This document shows positions 1-7,365 of a stretch of DNA of 34,226 nt, piece by piece. The first letter of the stretch is position 1, and every line of letters starts with the position of its first letter. The DNA is from Oscillospiraceae bacterium. GTDB taxonomy: Bacteria > Bacillota > Clostridia > Oscillospirales > Ruminococcaceae. The translations under genes and the position numbers were made by a program. The notes below the pieces were generated by a model that did no database searches, was not told where the DNA came from, and saw only the letters and a program-made list of their open reading frames with translations. The stretch is from positions 1 to 34,226 of the forward strand of contig JAFZGF010000016.1 in assembly GCA_017555565.1 (NCBI GenBank), in the 5' to 3' direction.

Positions 1-993
1 TACTATCTCCATAACCGTGTGGAAACCATTGACCTGTGTGTACAACGTGTGCAGAAAATGGCGCCTGAAGCAAGAATTGGTGTCGCCCACGGAAAAATGG
101 ACGAAGCCAGTCTGTCTGCTGTATGGCAACAGCTGATGAATAGCGAAATAGATATACTTGTATGTACTACAATTATTGAAACAGGTATTGACGTTTCCAA
201 CGCCAACACCCTGGTAATAGAAGATGCCGACTATATGGGCCTGGCACAGCTGTACCAGATAAGGGGCCGCGTAGGACGTTCTACCCGTAAGGCTTATGCA
301 TATTTTACTTTCAGAAAAGACAAAGTACTCAACGAAATTGCAGTAAAGAGACTGAATGCCATAAAAGAATTCACATCTTTCGGTTCCGGGTTCAAAATTG
401 CTATGCGAGATTTACAGATTCGCGGTGCCGGCAGTATCCTTGGCAAAACACAGTCTGGTTTTATGATGTCCATCGGCTATGATTTGTACATCAAACTGCT
501 GAATCAGGCCATTGCTGTGGAACGTGGTGAAAAGATAAAAACCGAAAAGAGTGACTGTGTGATTGACATTTCGGTTGATGCATTTATTCCAGACAGTTTT
601 ATTTCTTCAACTGTAAACAGAATCGAAGCCTATAAAAGAATTGCTTCATTGGAAACAGCTGATGACGTGGACGACCTTATAGATGAACTGGTAGACCGCT
701 ATGGCGATGTACCGGACAGCGTAATGGGACTGATTGATATTTCCCTGCTGCGTGTGCTGGCTGCATCATTGGGTATCACAGAAATTGTTCAAAGAAAAGA
801 AAATATCATTTTCTATGGTGACAAATTCGGAGAAATTGATATAATGAAATTCCTTAAAGAATGTCCGTATAAAATAGGAATAAACTCCACAAACAAACCA
901 TTTATTTCTGCTGCTATTCCACAGAACAAAGCACCTTTACAGGTTATGAATGATGTATTGAACATACTGAAAGAGTGTAAAACAGAAGAATAA
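1..993 (+). CDS. mfd: Transcription-repair coupling factor Mfd (3' end only)
   Basis: Mfd is the ATP-dependent translocase that removes RNA polymerase stalled at DNA lesions and recruits UvrA for nucleotide excision repair. Only the last 331 codons are present; the open frame runs off the left edge, whereas full-length Mfd is usually about 1,150 residues. The visible part begins in the second RecA-like lobe. Helicase motif V is seen as TTIIETGIDVSNANTLVI and motif VI as QIRGRVGR. These are followed by the family-typical RDLQIRGAGSILGKTQSG segment and the C-terminal TRCF/D7 domain. ATP hydrolysis motifs I-III must lie outside the window. A hairpin terminator follows the stop codon immediately. 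Identification is confident because the motif V-VI/TRCF order separates Mfd from RecG. Confidence 0.95.
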   Translation, partial: YYLHNRVETIDLCVQRVQKMAPEARIGVAHGKMDEASLSAVWQQLMNSEIDILVCTTIIETGIDVSNANTLVIEDADYMGLAQLYQIRGRVGRSTRKAYAYFTFRKDKVLNEIAVKRLNAIKEFTSFGSGFKIAMRDLQIRGAGSILGKTQSGFMMSIGYDLYIKLLNQAIAVERGEKIKTEKSDCVIDISVDAFIPDSFISSTVNRIEAYKRIASLETADDVDDLIDELVDRYGDVPDSVMGLIDISLLRVLAASLGITEIVQRKENIIFYGDKFGEIDIMKFLKECPYKIGINSTNKPFISAAIPQNKAPLQVMNDVLNILKECKTEE

Positions 994-996
994 ACA

Positions 997-1031
997 TAAA
1001 ATCCGACCTGTATAATCAGGTCGGATTTTTT
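997..1031 (+). terminator. Hairpin terminator between mfd and grpB-like gene
   Basis: An arm with core ATCCGACCTG pairs with CAGGTCGGAT across a TATAAT loop, with A-rich sequence on the left and a T run on the right. It can terminate mfd rightward and, because of the flanking A run, possibly the grpB-like gene leftward. That gene's stop codon overlaps the T run. Confidence 0.85.
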
Positions 1032-1545
1032 ATTCCAGTCCGCATAGTTTATAAAGCTTTGCTATGCAGGGAGATTTAAATTCTATATAACTATCAATAT
1101 CGTCTGGAAAAAGCTGTGCTGCTTTTTCTTTTACTTTGCTGTACTCATTTACAGCTTCGGGATGTGTGCACAGATAATCCCTGAAAGTGATGTGGCGGTG
1201 CAATTCAGCGGAATATTGCGGGCACACATACAGATGATGGCTCTGCAGATGGGGTTTATCCGTATATTTAAATGCCTCTCTGTCTTTTATGCCCAAATCT
1301 CCTTCGTGTATATATCCGATATCTGCCAGTTTACCGACAATAATATCAAAAACTGAATAATCTTTTATTACAACATCAATATCAATGCAGGGTTTTGCAG
1401 ACATCCCCTGCACAGAGGTGCTGCCTACATGTTCAATGGCAATAACCATATCCCCTATAGCATTTTCAAGCTCTTTTTTAATTTTTTCAAAATCAGTCTG
1501 CCATTCCTTGTGGTAAGGCATGACTATGACTTTCGATGTACGCAT
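1030..1545 (-). CDS. GrpB family (UPF0157) nucleotidyltransferase-like protein
   Basis: This 171-residue protein belongs to the GrpB/UPF0157 family, whose fold resembles nucleotidyltransferases and whose substrate is not established. The signature HVGSTSVQGMSAKPCIDIDV lies at about residues 39-58; the GS pair and the IDIDV acidic residues are the positions expected to hold a nucleotide and metal. The length is typical. The ATG start has a GGAG ribosome binding site eight bases upstream. It is a single-gene unit with a terminator on each side. Family assignment is firm; the cellular role is unknown, and no neighbour suggests a pathway. Confidence 0.88.
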   Translation of the reverse strand: MRTSKVIVMPYHKEWQTDFEKIKKELENAIGDMVIAIEHVGSTSVQGMSAKPCIDIDVVIKDYSVFDIIVGKLADIGYIHEGDLGIKDREAFKYTDKPHLQSHHLYVCPQYSAELHRHITFRDYLCTHPEAVNEYSKVKEKAAQLFPDDIDSYIEFKSPCIAKLYKLCGLE

Positions 1546-1576
1546 ACATTTTCTCCAAGATTTTAAATATATGTAT

Positions 1577-1585
1577 ATTATAACA
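1577..1585 (-). promoter_or_regulatory. Extended -10 promoter for the GrpB-family gene
   Basis: On the minus strand, TGT is followed directly by TATAAT (an extended -10), about 30 bases before the start codon. No good -35 is seen; that region overlaps the neighbouring terminator stem. Confidence 0.45.
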
Positions 1586-1594
1586 GTACTGCAT

Positions 1595-1623
1595 AAAAAA
1601 GGCCACCCCGCAGGTGGCCTTTT
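1595..1623 (-). terminator. Terminator of the peptide-binding lipoprotein gene
   Basis: A GGCCACC/GGTGGCC stem with a five-base loop, flanked by six A (read as U on the minus strand). It lies 25 bases beyond the lipoprotein stop codon. Confidence 0.88.
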
Positions 1624-1647
1624 GTTATAGAATTTATACTCTACAGA

Positions 1648-3492
1648 TTATTTTTTCAGTGACTGCTGATAGTTGTAGAGGTGCTGGTTAGCTTTAACGA
1701 GATCCTGTTCAAGAACTCTTGGACCGTCTTCGCCGCCGTGGAGGAATGTGTCAACTACAGAGTAAACTTTGTTTACCATACCGTCTTTGTAGTCTACGAA
1801 GTCCTGCTGATTGATGGAGTAGAGAACAGCTTTTCTAAGGTCAACGTTCTGGAATTTGCTGCCTTCTCTCATATTAACGTAGCAGTAGTATGTGGAGTTA
1901 GCGTCTTTAATACGAACTTCAAAGTTATCGTCAGCCTGGAGTGTAGCAACCATGTTAGCGTCTACAGAGGACAGAACGTCGATTTCACCTGCGCGGAATG
2001 CGGATGCTGCTGCTGCAGGGTCCATGATAAATTTGAGGTAGTATGTTTCGATAGCTGCTGTATCTTCCTGGCCAGCTTTAAAGCCTGGGTTTTTAACGAA
2101 TGTTGCGCCGTAGTCGTCAACTTTGTTCATAACCAGTGGACCTGAGCACCAGAGCATGCCTGTGTCGCCATTTTTGAATGCTGCGAAGTCGCCGTAAGCA
2201 ACGTCTTTGGAAATATCGAAGTTAGCGAGGTCGAATTTACCGTCTTTCATGTATTTAGCGTTGTATTTTTCAACCTGTTCTTTACATACGATACCTGCAG
2301 ATGAGTGGCAGAGGAAGTTGAGAACCTGTGGGAATGGTTCTGTTGTTGTGATTTTAACAACCTGGTATTTACCAGCTGCGTTATCAACATCATCATCTTT
2401 AGCTACGAGAGCTTCGATTTTGTTGCTGATACCATTCTGGAGAGTTTCCAGAACTGTTGCACCTGTGTCAGAGTCGAGTTTAGCAGACAGTTCGTCAAGG
2501 TCTGTCAGAACTTCGATTTTTGCAAGGTGGTTGTGGAGTGTAAATGTTTTATGGGATGGAACAGAGTCTTTGTTGGAAGCTCTTTCGAGGGAGTAAACTA
2601 CGTCTTCACCACCGGCTCTAACGCCTGTGTTGATAACATTACCATTTGCATCGTTTGTGCCGAAGAAAATATCGTCACGGAGCAGGAAGTAGAATTCGCT
2701 GTTGCCTTCTGCGATAGAGAATGCGTGTGATGCTGTACCTTCAAGTCTGAAGCTATCGTCAACATCCAGAGCAACCAGTTTAACATAGTTAACTGAAGAA
2801 GCAGAACCCATGGAAGCGTCATTACCCTGAACTGGGTCAAGTGTGGACATTATAGCATTGTTCTGTGTGAATACCAGAGGTCTTGTAGCGTTGAGGGATT
2901 CATCATTGTATCTGTATTCCCACCACAGTGGACCGGAAGATTTGTAAACTTTAAGGCTATTTACGTCAACAACGTTTTTGTTGTAAGCAACAACTGATTT
3001 TGGTGAGTAGATAGGAATCATGTATGCCATTTCGTCAATGATACGTGTTTCCAGATCGAGGTATGTCTGAACAGCCTGCTGCTGTGTCTGGGAAGCGCCC
3101 AGGTCAATAAGTCTGTCAACTTCTTCGTCGATAACTGGTGAGTAGTTGTAGTCACCTGTTGAGTGAAGAATACCACGAACAGCATAGTCAAGGTTACCTG
3201 TACCTGTTGACCAACCTGAAATACAGATGTCGTAGTCGCCTTTGTCACGAGCTGCAGATACTGAAGCATAGTCAGGCTGCATATCTACTTCGATAATAAA
3301 GCCGGCTTTACCGAGCTGGTCACGCAGAATGTTAACTTCTGCTTCTCTGTTTGACTGAGCAAGAATTTTGATAGTTTCTGGCTCTACTGGAAGGAGTTCT
3401 GTATTTTCTTTGCCGCCGCCATTGCCGCCGCCGCAAGCTACCAGTGAGAAAGCCATTACTAAGCTAAGTGTTAATGCAAGTAATTTTTTCAT
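1648..3492 (-). CDS. Peptide-type ABC transporter substrate-binding lipoprotein (SBP_bac_5), apparently circularly permuted
   Basis: This 614-residue exported lipoprotein has a signal peptide of about 19 residues and a lipobox LVAC with Cys20, then a Gly-rich linker. It matches cluster C (OppA/DppA-like) binding proteins, but in the wrong order. Residues about 40-195 carry what is normally the C-terminal part: IKILAQSN, then an iGfxxxV-like strand, GDYDICISGW (85-94), and a Y-S-x-x-I-D-E helix leading to AYMIPIYSPK. Residues about 205-575 carry what is normally the N-terminal part: LVFTQNNAIMSTLDP, then FYFLLRDDIFF, GGEDVVYSLERA, and finally VDLRKAVLYSINQQDF (from about 550). The chain ends at LVKANQHLYN, equivalent to the usual internal YDPEKAKxLL. 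Ribosome binding site AAGGAGA. No permease or ATPase genes are adjacent. Peptide binding is inferred from the family. Confidence 0.88.
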   Translation of the reverse strand: MKKLLALTLSLVMAFSLVACGGGNGGGKENTELLPVEPETIKILAQSNREAEVNILRDQLGKAGFIIEVDMQPDYASVSAARDKGDYDICISGWSTGTGNLDYAVRGILHSTGDYNYSPVIDEEVDRLIDLGASQTQQQAVQTYLDLETRIIDEMAYMIPIYSPKSVVAYNKNVVDVNSLKVYKSSGPLWWEYRYNDESLNATRPLVFTQNNAIMSTLDPVQGNDASMGSASSVNYVKLVALDVDDSFRLEGTASHAFSIAEGNSEFYFLLRDDIFFGTNDANGNVINTGVRAGGEDVVYSLERASNKDSVPSHKTFTLHNHLAKIEVLTDLDELSAKLDSDTGATVLETLQNGISNKIEALVAKDDDVDNAAGKYQVVKITTTEPFPQVLNFLCHSSAGIVCKEQVEKYNAKYMKDGKFDLANFDISKDVAYGDFAAFKNGDTGMLWCSGPLVMNKVDDYGATFVKNPGFKAGQEDTAAIETYYLKFIMDPAAAASAFRAGEIDVLSSVDANMVATLQADDNFEVRIKDANSTYYCYVNMREGSKFQNVDLRKAVLYSINQQDFVDYKDGMVNKVYSVVDTFLHGGEDGPRVLEQDLVKANQHLYNYQQSLKK

Positions 3493-3563
3493 CTTTGTCT
3501 CTCCTTATATAAAATATACTTGTACGTACCTTTTGAATAATAGTAACAAAAATTCTTGGTATG

Positions 3564-3592
3564 GTTATAATGTTTTGTTGCGTTTTTCACAA
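3564..3592 (-). promoter_or_regulatory. Candidate promoter of the lipoprotein gene
   Basis: The minus strand reads TTGTGA, 17 bases, TATAAC. This would give a leader of roughly 65 bases that includes the GTACGTAC palindrome. Confidence 0.4.
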
Positions 3593-3770
3593 AGGATTTG
3601 TTTGATGGAACTAATTTAACACATTCTAATTTTTTTTGCAAATCAGATAAAATTACTAAAAGTTAAAAAAATATCAAATTAATTTATTAATTTTTCCACA
3701 TACAAGTGTTCTCCCTACAAAAACTAATGTATTTTCAGAAAATACTTTATTTTATTTAAAATATGTCAAA

Positions 3771-3814
3771 ATAGTAACAATTGACAAATATGTGACAAAC
3801 TACAAAATATGTGA
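3771..3814 (+). repeat. Three direct repeats ATATGTSA at the M28 promoter
   Basis: ATATGTCA at 3771, ATATGTGA at 3788 and ATATGTGA at 3807 sit at 17- and 19-base spacing across the -35 and up to the -10 element. The spacing and position suggest binding sites for an unidentified regulator. Confidence 0.5.
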
Positions 3815-3820
3815 TATAAT
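3792..3820 (+). promoter_or_regulatory. Promoter of the M28 peptidase gene
   Basis: GTGACA (-35), 17 bases, TATAAT (-10), with TGA directly before the -10 giving an extended -10. Transcription should start near 3827. A second TTGACA lies at 3781, too far from the -10 to pair with it. Confidence 0.75.
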
Positions 3821-3862
3821 ACCAAGTAAATTGTAAAAACTTACAAAAGAGAGGACTTTACT

Positions 3863-5137
3863 ATGAGTAGACAGTTTGAATTACTTAAAAAAATTGGTTT
3901 TGTTCGTGTTGGCGGCAGTGCCGAAGAACTGAAAGCCGCAGAAATGCTGAAGGCTGAAGTTGAAGCAATGGGCATTAAAGCTGACATTGAACCATTCGAA
4001 ATTGAAGACTATGTACAGGAAGTGGCTGAACTTGAAGTTCTGGAACCTTACAACAAAAAATATGTTGTAAGAGCATACAGATTCAGCGAAGATACACCTG
4101 CAGAAGGCATCGAAGCACCATTCTACTATGCTGAAAACATGACAGATGTTGATATGGCCAACTCCAAAGGCAAAATTATCCTGGTAAACGGCATCGTTAG
4201 ACTGGACCTGTTCAGAAAAATTCTGAAATCCGGCGCTGTTGGCTTTATCTCCATGACCGGCACAATGCTGGATACAGACGAAAACAGTGACCTGCTGCAG
4301 CGTTCCACAAGAGATACTCTGCGTGCATTCGGCAATCTGCCAGCAGCAAGCATCAGAATCAAAGATGCTTTTGAAATGGTAAAAGAAGGTGCAAGCAAAG
4401 TTAGACTGACAGTTAAAGGTCAGTTTGTAACAAGAACAAGCCACAACGTATGCACAACAGTTCCTGGCACAGACAAAGCAGATGAAATCGTATCTTTCGG
4501 TGCACACTTTGACTCTGTTGAATTCTCTACAGGTGTTTACGACAACGGCGCTGGCAGTGTAATCAATATGGAAATTCTCCGTCACTTTGTTGCAAACCCA
4601 CCAAGAAGAACACTGAAGTTCAACTGGTACGGCAGTGAAGAAATGGGTCTGCTGGGTTCCAAGGCTTGGGTTAAAGCACACAAAGACGAGCTGAAAGACC
4701 ATGTTTATATGATCAATGTAGACGTAGGCGGTTCTGTTCTGGGTGCAGACCAGGCCCTGGTTCTGGCAAGCAAAGAAGCTGCGAACTACTGTGATTCATT
4801 TATGAGACGCAAAGGCTATGCTGTTATCACAAAACAGGATATCTATTCATCTGACGGTGTTCCATTTGCTGACAATGGTGTTCCATCAACAAGCTTTATC
4901 CGCTTTGGCACACAGGGCGCAGGCTACATTCACGACAGAAACGACATTATCGACTGGCTGTATCCACAGGCTCTGACAAGAACAACAAAATTTGTTCAGG
5001 ATTATGCTGAAGAAATGATCAACGCAGATGTATTCCCATTTGCTAAAGTTGTTCCACCAGAAATGACAGAAAAAGTAGATAACTATCTGTTCAAAAAAGA
5101 AATGGCAGAAGCTGCAAAACTGAAAGAATCAAAATAA
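3863..5137 (+). CDS. M28 family zinc metallopeptidase with PA-like insert
   Basis: This 424-residue enzyme resembles M28 aminopeptidases, which remove N-terminal residues from peptides using two zinc ions. The metal ligands are visible in order: H and D in GAHFDS (about 215-217), D in YDNGAG, the catalytic glutamate pair in SEEMGLLGS, D in NVDVGG, and a final histidine in GYIHDRND. Residues about 80-190 form the expected PA-like insertion before the catalytic core. No signal peptide or membrane segment is seen, so it should act in the cytoplasm. An AGAGAGGA ribosome binding site lies eight bases before ATG. It is divergent from the peptide-binding lipoprotein, which suggests a shared role in peptide use. 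Exact substrate specificity is unknown. Confidence 0.9.
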   Translation: MSRQFELLKKIGFVRVGGSAEELKAAEMLKAEVEAMGIKADIEPFEIEDYVQEVAELEVLEPYNKKYVVRAYRFSEDTPAEGIEAPFYYAENMTDVDMANSKGKIILVNGIVRLDLFRKILKSGAVGFISMTGTMLDTDENSDLLQRSTRDTLRAFGNLPAASIRIKDAFEMVKEGASKVRLTVKGQFVTRTSHNVCTTVPGTDKADEIVSFGAHFDSVEFSTGVYDNGAGSVINMEILRHFVANPPRRTLKFNWYGSEEMGLLGSKAWVKAHKDELKDHVYMINVDVGGSVLGADQALVLASKEAANYCDSFMRRKGYAVITKQDIYSSDGVPFADNGVPSTSFIRFGTQGAGYIHDRNDIIDWLYPQALTRTTKFVQDYAEEMINADVFPFAKVVPPEMTEKVDNYLFKKEMAEAAKLKESK

Positions 5138-5149
5138 TAATCTATATTG

Positions 5150-5186
5150 ATAAAGGACAAGGTGTAAAACCTTGTCCTTTATTTTT
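5150..5186 (+). terminator. Bidirectional terminator between M28 gene and tenA
   Basis: A 13-base-pair stem with core GGACAAGG/CCTTGTCC around a seven-base loop, followed by ATTTTT on the right and preceded by TAAA on the left. It ends the M28 gene and probably also the thi operon arriving from the right. Confidence 0.88.
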
Positions 5187-5192
5187 ATAAAA

Positions 5193-5852
5193 TTATTTGT
5201 TTAAATTCCAGGCCATTTCCCAGAAAGCAAGTTCATAGCGGGAGCAGGCAAGGAAAATGTCAACAAGATGCTGTATCTGATATTCTGTATATTTCCGTGT
5301 CAGGCTGTTCAGCTCTTCCAGCAGGACAATATTTTCCGCCGAATAACTTTCTGAAATATACCCTTTTACCCAATCACCGTAAAACTCATCATTAACCGAG
5401 GACGGATTATTTTTAACAATATTCTTTGCAATAAATTCATAGCTATAGGCACAAGACAGTATTGCCGCAAGGATTTCTGCTTCGCCTTCTTCGTAGGCCA
5501 CACGCAACATATATGATGTGTAAGAAAGATTGTCCAGCGCGCGTGGTATGGAGTTAATTTCTTCCTGGGTTATATTCAGCTTCGCAAAATATCCTTCATG
5601 GATATTCAATTCGCCATTCATTACATTGATATACTTTGCAAACAAATTTGCAATTCTAATACTTTTTGCTTTTGCAACACCTATGGCAAATGTTTTGGCA
5701 TAGTCTTCAAGATACAGATAATCCTGTATCATATAATATCGGAACTTTTCTTTGTCCAGAGTGCCGTTTTGAATTCCCAAAACAAAAGGATGTCTGTTAT
5801 ACTCTTCCCAGATTTCTGTTGTTGCATCCAGCAGTCTTTCTACTGTGTTCAT
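5193..5852 (-). CDS. tenA: Aminopyrimidine aminohydrolase TenA (thiaminase II)
   Basis: TenA hydrolyses 4-amino-5-aminomethyl-2-methylpyrimidine to HMP, salvaging the pyrimidine of degraded thiamin. The 219-residue length is typical. Key positions are present: the aspartate in MIQDYLYLEDYAK (near residue 44), the nucleophilic cysteine in AILSCAYSYEFIA (near 135), and the C-terminal YELAFWEMAW block containing the catalytic glutamate. It is the last gene of the thiamin operon. Its ATG overlaps the thiD stop codon as ATGA, with AAGGAGG inside the end of thiD, so translation is probably coupled. Regulation is by the upstream TPP riboswitches. Confidence 0.93.
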   Translation of the reverse strand: MNTVERLLDATTEIWEEYNRHPFVLGIQNGTLDKEKFRYYMIQDYLYLEDYAKTFAIGVAKAKSIRIANLFAKYINVMNGELNIHEGYFAKLNITQEEINSIPRALDNLSYTSYMLRVAYEEGEAEILAAILSCAYSYEFIAKNIVKNNPSSVNDEFYGDWVKGYISESYSAENIVLLEELNSLTRKYTEYQIQHLVDIFLACSRYELAFWEMAWNLNK

Positions 5853-6658
5853 TCCATAACCTCCTTTGCATACTCCCCTTGTAAATCAAAGTTATGCTGC
5901 ATAGGTCCACTGCCTTTGCCTAAATCCAGCATTGCAGTCAAAGCATCTGAAATATAGTTTTTTGCCCTTTTTATAGATTCTTCAAGAGAAAAGCCTTTTG
6001 CCAGATTGGAAGCAATGGCGCTGGAAAGTGTACAGCCGGTGCCGTGGGTATTAGGGTTGGCTATTCTTTTTCCTTCAAACCATACCATTTCCCTACCATT
6101 ATAAAGCAGGTCGTTGGCATCGTTGATACTGTGGCCACCTTTAAGCAGTACCGCACAACCATATTTATCACAGATGTATTTTGCCGCTGTTTCCATATCT
6201 GTTTTATTGGATATCTCCATACCCGAAAGAACCTGGGCTTCTGGAATATTTGGTGTGACAACAGTAGCCAGCGGCAGCAGTTTGTCTATAAGTGTCTGTA
6301 TTGCATCAGTTTTCATAAGTGCTGAGCCTGCTGTTGCCACCATAACCGGATCCACAACAATATTCTGTGCGTTGTAAAATCTTAATCTGTCTGCAATAAC
6401 CCGGATAAGCTCGCTGGAGGATACCATACCGATTTTTACTGCATCAGGCACAATATCTTCAAACACAGCGTCTATCTGCTGTTTTAAAAACTCCGGTGTG
6501 GACTCCTGAATGGCATACACTCCAAGGGTATTTTGTGCAGTAAGTGCTGTAACAGCACTCATAGCATACACACCATTCATAGTCATTGTTTTGATATCTG
6601 CCTGGATACCAGCGCCTCCGCTGCAGTCACTGCCAGCGATTGATAATGCTTTTTTCAT
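5849..6658 (-). CDS. thiD: Hydroxymethylpyrimidine/phosphomethylpyrimidine kinase ThiD
   Basis: ThiD phosphorylates HMP to HMP-P and then HMP-PP, the pyrimidine donor for ThiE. The 269-residue ribokinase-fold protein opens with ALSIAGSDCSGGAGIQADIK, the substrate-binding signature. It carries VDPVMVATAG in the middle and the anion-hole/catalytic loop NTHGTGCTLSSAIA near residue 210. A GAAAGGAG ribosome binding site precedes the ATG. It overlaps tenA by four bases. The 77-base gap to thiE, with its own hairpin, is the only sizeable gap within the operon. No ThiN or ThiE fusion is attached. Confidence 0.95.
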   Translation of the reverse strand: MKKALSIAGSDCSGGAGIQADIKTMTMNGVYAMSAVTALTAQNTLGVYAIQESTPEFLKQQIDAVFEDIVPDAVKIGMVSSSELIRVIADRLRFYNAQNIVVDPVMVATAGSALMKTDAIQTLIDKLLPLATVVTPNIPEAQVLSGMEISNKTDMETAAKYICDKYGCAVLLKGGHSINDANDLLYNGREMVWFEGKRIANPNTHGTGCTLSSAIASNLAKGFSLEESIKRAKNYISDALTAMLDLGKGSGPMQHNFDLQGEYAKEVME

Positions 6659-6692
6659 AATTTGCTCCTTTCATCAATGCATTATTTTTATT

Positions 6693-6727
6693 AAGCGACA
6701 AAAAGTGGTGCCCCCGGTTTGCCGCTT
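6693..6727 (-). other. Hairpin in the thiE-thiD gap
   Basis: On the minus strand, AAGCGGCAAA pairs with TTTGTCGCTT (10 pairs, one G-T) around a loop containing CCGGGGGCACCACTT. It is followed by AATAAAAATAATG rather than a U run, so it is not a standard terminator. It could be a stabilising or processing hairpin ahead of thiD. Function unknown. Confidence 0.5.
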
Positions 6728-6735
6728 TATTGACA

Positions 6736-7365
6736 TTATTTAATTGCTGCAAATTTTTCTTTTATTTCTTCTGCAGCTTTTTTAGGATTATCTGCTTTCA
6801 TAATGGCAGAAACCACACATACTCCTGCTATGCCTGTATTTTCCAATATATCTATATTGTTTTTGTTAAGGCCGCCAATTGCATTTACAGGTATAGGGAC
6901 TGCTTTTACAATTTCTTTAAGAGTATCAACAGAGGTGAGAACTGTTTTAACCTTTGTAGTTGTAGGGTAAATTGCACCAACACCAAGATTATCAGCGCCA
7001 TTGGCATATGCTTCCAGGGCTTGGGGTACCGTTTTGGCTGTTGCTCCGATAATTTTGTCTTTGCCCAGAATTTTGCGGGCAATGTCAACCGGCATATCGC
7101 TCTGCCCAAGATGTACCCCCTCTGCATTCACAGCCATAGCTACATCAATGCGGTCGTCAATTATAAGCGGAATGTTGTACTTCTGGGTAAGCTTATGTAC
7201 CTTTTCAGCCAAGGCAATATATTCTCTTGTGGTTTTTTCTTTTTCTCTTAACTGTAACAGGGTAACGCCGCCTTTAAGTGCCCGCTCTACCCTGCTGAGA
7301 AATTCTTCTTCAGAAAATCCGGTACTGTCTGTAATAAAATAAAGTGTTGTATCAAAATTCTTCAA
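6736..7365 (-). CDS. thiE: Thiamin-phosphate synthase ThiE
   Basis: ThiE joins HMP-PP to thiazole phosphate to make thiamin phosphate. The 209-residue TIM-barrel protein carries the family motifs in order: LYFITD at the start, TLLQLREK (about 35-42), IIDDRIDVA, EGVHLGQSDMP, GVGAIYPTTTK and VNAIGGL. The likely start is TTG at 7365, with GAGGT nine bases upstream inside the end of thiM; no in-frame ATG keeps the conserved first strand. The gene overlaps thiM by 14 bases, suggesting coupled translation. A TTG start may keep expression lower than its neighbours. Confidence 0.94.
   Translation of the reverse strand: MKNFDTTLYFITDSTGFSEEEFLSRVERALKGGVTLLQLREKEKTTREYIALAEKVHKLTQKYNIPLIIDDRIDVAMAVNAEGVHLGQSDMPVDIARKILGKDKIIGATAKTVPQALEAYANGADNLGVGAIYPTTTKVKTVLTSVDTLKEIVKAVPIPVNAIGGLNKNNIDILENTGIAGVCVVSAIMKADNPKKAAEEIKEKFAAIK

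Larger units (their letters stand above)
3493..3862. other. Divergent AT-rich intergenic region between the lipoprotein and M28 genes
   Basis: A 370-base gap without a supportable gene. It holds the leftward lipoprotein promoter and leader, a GTACGTAC palindrome in that leader (3522-3529), about 150 bases of very AT-rich sequence with no recognised element, and the rightward M28 promoter with three short direct repeats. No tRNA- or riboswitch-like structure was recognised. Confidence 0.6.

Noticed and set aside
2305..2730. Long plus-strand frames opposite the lipoprotein gene (also 1681-2145 and 2207-2596)
   Set aside because: They are antisense to a strongly coding gene with a signal peptide and family motifs, are cysteine-rich without domains, and have no ribosome binding site.
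3781..3820. TTGACA at 3781 as the -35 of the M28 promoter
   Set aside because: The distance to TATAAT is 28 bases; GTGACA at 3792 gives the correct 17-base spacing.
3881..4702. A 273-codon minus-strand frame opposite the M28 peptidase gene
   Set aside because: It is a shadow of highly biased codon use in the M28 gene; its composition (many Phe, Cys, Asn) is not protein-like and no motif is visible.
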